From contig JACPMQ010000012.1 of NCBI GenBank assembly GCA_016185955.1, positions 1 to 5,711 on the forward strand: a DNA stretch of 5,711 nucleotides. The letters are read 5' to 3'. This document shows positions 2,984-5,711 of the stretch, piece by piece. The position numbers and the translations under genes are program-made. Source of the stretch: Candidatus Woesearchaeota archaeon. Lineage in GTDB: Archaea; Nanobdellota; Nanobdellia; Woesearchaeales; GW2011-AR4. Under the pieces are notes generated by a model. The model had not been told where the DNA came from. It did no database searches and worked only from the letters and a program-made list of their open reading frames with translations. Numbering within the stretch: the stretch's first letter is position 1; each line of letters begins with the position of its first letter.

Positions 2984-5581
2984 CTATCTCTCAACAATCT
3001 TCTTAATGCTAATCTTTGCAAGAACATTCTTGTGCATCCTCCTTAAAAATTCTATTCGCTCTTCAATTTTTAATATGTCGGAAATTCCTTGCGCAATCAA
3101 GTTAAATGCAAAAGGGCTTGGAATTGCTGTGCTTATTTCCTTTATTTTTATATGAGATTGCTCAATGCCCTCAATAACCTTTTGCGCATTTTCTATGTCC
3201 ATTAAATCCTCTAAAACTTCTCTCCTCGCTTCCTTAAGTATTGAAAAATCAGGGCTTATCCTTTTAACAGCGCTTATCAGAATTTGCGAGCTTATCTGCT
3301 GCCTTCCAACCCTTTTTGTGTGCCCCTTATACATCCTTAAAATCATCAATGCCCTCATCGCGCAATGCCTGAATCTTCTTTTCAGCACTTCTGTCCTGTC
3401 TATTGCCATGTTCAAAATTTTTTTAAATTCATTTGATTTGATAAGCTTAAGGGCATGCATGACATTAACTGGCTTGTCGCATGCAATATAAAAGCCATTG
3501 TCATTGATTCCTATTTCAACGTCCCTGTGCTGCGTTCTTGAAATTGCGAATGCGATTGCCCTGCTTAAGCAGTCATTTACCCTTCTGCCATACAATGAAT
3601 GGAATATAACATGCTTCATGCCTCTTTCGTCGCTATAATGCTCCACTATAATCCTACTGTGGCTTGGAATTTCAGCATAATTAAACTGCTCATAAAAATA
3701 GCTGTATATTGATTCTGAGGCATTTTCATCAGCATAAACATAGCTGTTAATAAAATCAATAATTTGCTGTTTGCTTTTTCCCGCGCAAAATTGCTCATTA
3801 AGCAGTTTTCTGAATCTTCCTATTTCAAGTGCCAAATCAAAGCTTAACGGCAGCATTTCTGAAAACCATGACGGCACTGTCGGAGGCCTATTTACGGATG
3901 CATTTACCTGCGCAGTCATGCCCCTGCTAAATTTAAATTCATAAACATTGCCCCCTAAAACAAAAATATCTTTTGGCTTTAGCCTTTCAAGAAAAGCCTC
4001 GTCTATTGTCCCAACAACCTGCTCATTGACTTTTACTATAACTGAGGTTTCATCAGGTATTGTCCCAATATTTGTCATGTAAATAACCCTTGCGAGCTTG
4101 CCCTTTCTTCCTATTAATCCCGTTTCCTCGTCATACCAAATTTTTGCGTAAATGTGCCTGTCTTCCAAAGAAATGTATTTCCCTGCAAGGTAATCGATTA
4201 TTTCCATAAAGTCCTTTTTTTCAAGCTCCTTATAGCAGTAAGAATTTTTTATTAATTTAAGCAGCTCATCAATGTGGATTTTCTCCTGAATTGCAATTCC
4301 ATAAATCTGCTGGGCTAAAACATCCAAAGCGTTTTTTGGAATGTGTATTTTGTCTATCCTCTTTTCAATTGCGCTTTTCAGCAAGACTGCGCATTCTACA
4401 AGGTCATCTCTGTCAAGCACAATAATTCTTCCTTTTGTTGTGTCATGCAGCCTATGCCCCGACCTTCCTATTCTTTGCAACGCTCGTGCAACAGATTTCG
4501 GGGATGAAAGGCATATCACTAAATCAATATAGCCTATATCAATTCCTAATTCCAATGAAGTGCTGCAAACAACAACCTTAATTTTTCCTTCCCTTAATCT
4601 GTTTTCAAGGCTATGCCTATGGGTTTTGCTTAAGCTTCCATGATGCGCTCCAATATTATCAGTGTAATAAGAAGGAAATTTGTCTTTGAGGTTATGCACT
4701 ACCCTTTCCGTAGCTGATCTGGTGTTTGTAAAAATCAATGCTGTTTTGTGCGCTTGAATTAATTGGTGCATTAAAGCGTACATTGAATGGTGCATGCTGC
4801 CATGCTCCGCGTCAATTAAGTCAGGAACAGGGCTTAATACCTTTAAGTCAAGCTGCTTGATAAACTGCACATCCGCAATTTTGCATTGCCTTTCTTTTTT
4901 TCCTTCGCAGCCAACAAGAAATTTTGCAATTTCCTCTAATGGCGCAATTGTCGCGCTTAAGCCTATTCTTGCCATTCCGGGGCTTAATTTTTGCAGCCTT
5001 TCAAGGCTTAATGATAAATGCGTGCCTCTTTTATTTTCCGCAAGCGCGTGTATTTCATCAATTACGCACCATTGCACATCTTTAAGGTGCTCAATAAATT
5101 TTACAGATGAGAGCATTATAGCTAATGACTCTGGAGTTGTAATCAATATATGCGGGGCTTTTGCAAGCATTTTTGATTTTTCCGAAGCTGTTGTGTCTCC
5201 GGTTCTTGATGCAACCCTTATGCTAAATTTTTTCTTTGCAATCTTTTCCATTTCCATTAAAGGCTCCACAAGATTGTGCTTAATATCCTCGCTTAATGCC
5301 CTAAGCGGGCTTATGTAAACGCAATATACCTTGTCTTGTAAAATCCCCTTTTCACTCGAATCGATAAGCTCATTTATAATGGAAAGAAAGCCTGTAAGGG
5401 TTTTTGTCGCGCCTGTAGGAGCTGATATCAATATGTTATTCCTGCTGTGTATTTCCATAACGCCATAAAGCTGCGGCAAAGAATACTCTTTAAATCTGGA
5501 AAAAAACCATTGTTTTACAATAAGATTAAGTATTTGGTTTATTTGCTCTGCCTTGTAAGGTTCATCCATATAGCTTATCAT
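2984..5581 (-). CDS. lhr: Lhr-family superfamily 2 helicase (archaeal aLhr type)
   Basis: A complete 865-aa ATP-dependent helicase, in the size range of archaeal Lhr and much shorter than the roughly 1,500-aa E. coli Lhr. Studied Lhr proteins translocate 3'-5' on single-stranded DNA and unwind DNA or RNA:DNA duplexes, with links to repair and RNA processing. In order: possible Q-motif Gln37; Walker A APTGATKT (54-61, Lys60); SPLRAL (91-96); TTPESL (148-153); DEIH (175-178); SAT (209-211); IFTNTRSATE (283-292); STSLELGIDIG (340-350); and QRIGRSGHR (369-377). Residues from about 400 form the winged-helix and Lhr core, including RPPTVPSWFSEMLPLS (565-580) of the DEAD/H-associated region. The Walker A is odd: the Gly normally before the Lys is Thr. 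Codons were re-read and no frameshift explains it. The ATG at 5581 fits a promoter at 5622-5636; Met5 (5569) is an alternative. No clear Shine-Dalgarno is seen. It leads an operon with coaE. Confidence 0.96.
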   Translation of the reverse strand: MISYMDEPYKAEQINQILNLIVKQWFFSRFKEYSLPQLYGVMEIHSRNNILISAPTGATKTLTGFLSIINELIDSSEKGILQDKVYCVYISPLRALSEDIKHNLVEPLMEMEKIAKKKFSIRVASRTGDTTASEKSKMLAKAPHILITTPESLAIMLSSVKFIEHLKDVQWCVIDEIHALAENKRGTHLSLSLERLQKLSPGMARIGLSATIAPLEEIAKFLVGCEGKKERQCKIADVQFIKQLDLKVLSPVPDLIDAEHGSMHHSMYALMHQLIQAHKTALIFTNTRSATERVVHNLKDKFPSYYTDNIGAHHGSLSKTHRHSLENRLREGKIKVVVCSTSLELGIDIGYIDLVICLSSPKSVARALQRIGRSGHRLHDTTKGRIIVLDRDDLVECAVLLKSAIEKRIDKIHIPKNALDVLAQQIYGIAIQEKIHIDELLKLIKNSYCYKELEKKDFMEIIDYLAGKYISLEDRHIYAKIWYDEETGLIGRKGKLARVIYMTNIGTIPDETSVIVKVNEQVVGTIDEAFLERLKPKDIFVLGGNVYEFKFSRGMTAQVNASVNRPPTVPSWFSEMLPLSFDLALEIGRFRKLLNEQFCAGKSKQQIIDFINSYVYADENASESIYSYFYEQFNYAEIPSHSRIIVEHYSDERGMKHVIFHSLYGRRVNDCLSRAIAFAISRTQHRDVEIGINDNGFYIACDKPVNVMHALKLIKSNEFKKILNMAIDRTEVLKRRFRHCAMRALMILRMYKGHTKRVGRQQISSQILISAVKRISPDFSILKEARREVLEDLMDIENAQKVIEGIEQSHIKIKEISTAIPSPFAFNLIAQGISDILKIEERIEFLRRMHKNVLAKISIKKIVER

Positions 5582-5621
5582 TTTGCATGCATAATTTTAG
5601 ATATTATGGAAGGATGCATCG

Positions 5622-5636
5622 TTTATATAGTTTGTG
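5622..5636 (-). promoter_or_regulatory. BRE/TATA promoter of lhr-coaE
   Basis: The minus strand reads CACAAAC followed by TATATAAA (5622-5629). An RNA start about 25 nt on, near 5600, gives a leader of about 19 nt before the ATG at 5581, in line with the other two promoters in this window. Confidence 0.7.
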
Positions 5637-5664
5637 GGCAACAAAACCAATTGTCTTTTCCCAT

Positions 5665-5699
5665 AAAAATTTCTTCTCAAGCGAAAAGCTTAAGAGGAA
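5665..5699 (-). terminator. Hairpin plus U5, likely end of an upstream gene
   Basis: Arms 5671-5682 and 5688-5699 form a 12-bp stem with one wobble pair and one mismatch around a GAAAA loop (plus strand). On the minus strand it is followed after one base by TTTTT. It could terminate a minus-strand gene lying beyond the right edge. It does not share the TTCCAC core of the left-end hairpins. Confidence 0.4.
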
Positions 5700-5711
5700 A
5701 TAATTTCAGGA

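Overview
This A+T-rich window looks archaeal, most likely from a DPANN-type lineage (Woesearchaeota/Pacearchaeota-like). The reasons are: three upstream regions carry a purine-rich BRE followed by a TATA box about 25 nt before the expected RNA start and a short leader; the largest gene is an Lhr-family helicase of archaeal length; and the HAD phosphatase resembles an archaeal subfamily. The lineage is inferred from family resemblance and was not tested by any search.

All five genes I accept lie on the minus strand, so transcription runs from right to left. Positions 5582-5711 hold an imperfect hairpin followed by a U5 run (probable end of an upstream gene outside the window) and the lhr promoter. 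Positions 2984-5581 encode a complete Lhr-type superfamily 2 helicase. After 21 bp follows a bacterial-type dephospho-CoA kinase (coaE, 2378-2962), probably in the same operon. Positions 2163-2377 hold a 189-bp imperfect palindrome ending in a U-rich tract, then the promoter of a HAD-family phosphatase (1427-2092). A separate BRE/TATA promoter and a Shine-Dalgarno sequence precede a 194-aa protein (777-1361) with a helical N-terminal part and a Pro/Phe-rich disordered tail. Last is a 125-aa coiled-coil protein (259-636), and positions 1-258 contain no convincing gene.

The most distinctive feature of the left end is a family of at least four short hairpins (78-111, 175-210, 638-674, 736-772) built on the same core, TTCC[A/G]C[C/T]G. 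They sit in the gaps around the two small protein genes. In the two hairpins with an imperfection, it is a C:A mismatch if the plus strand is transcribed but a G:U pair if the minus strand is, which matches the gene direction. A further 15-bp perfect hairpin lies at 1-52.

The genes do not form one pathway. The helicase serves DNA or RNA repair and processing, CoaE makes coenzyme A, and the HAD enzyme is a small-molecule phosphatase. The two small left-end proteins have no function I can assign. No defence system, CRISPR array, transposase, rRNA or tRNA was found. The points most worth following are the hairpin family, the long palindrome, and the altered Walker A motif of the helicase.
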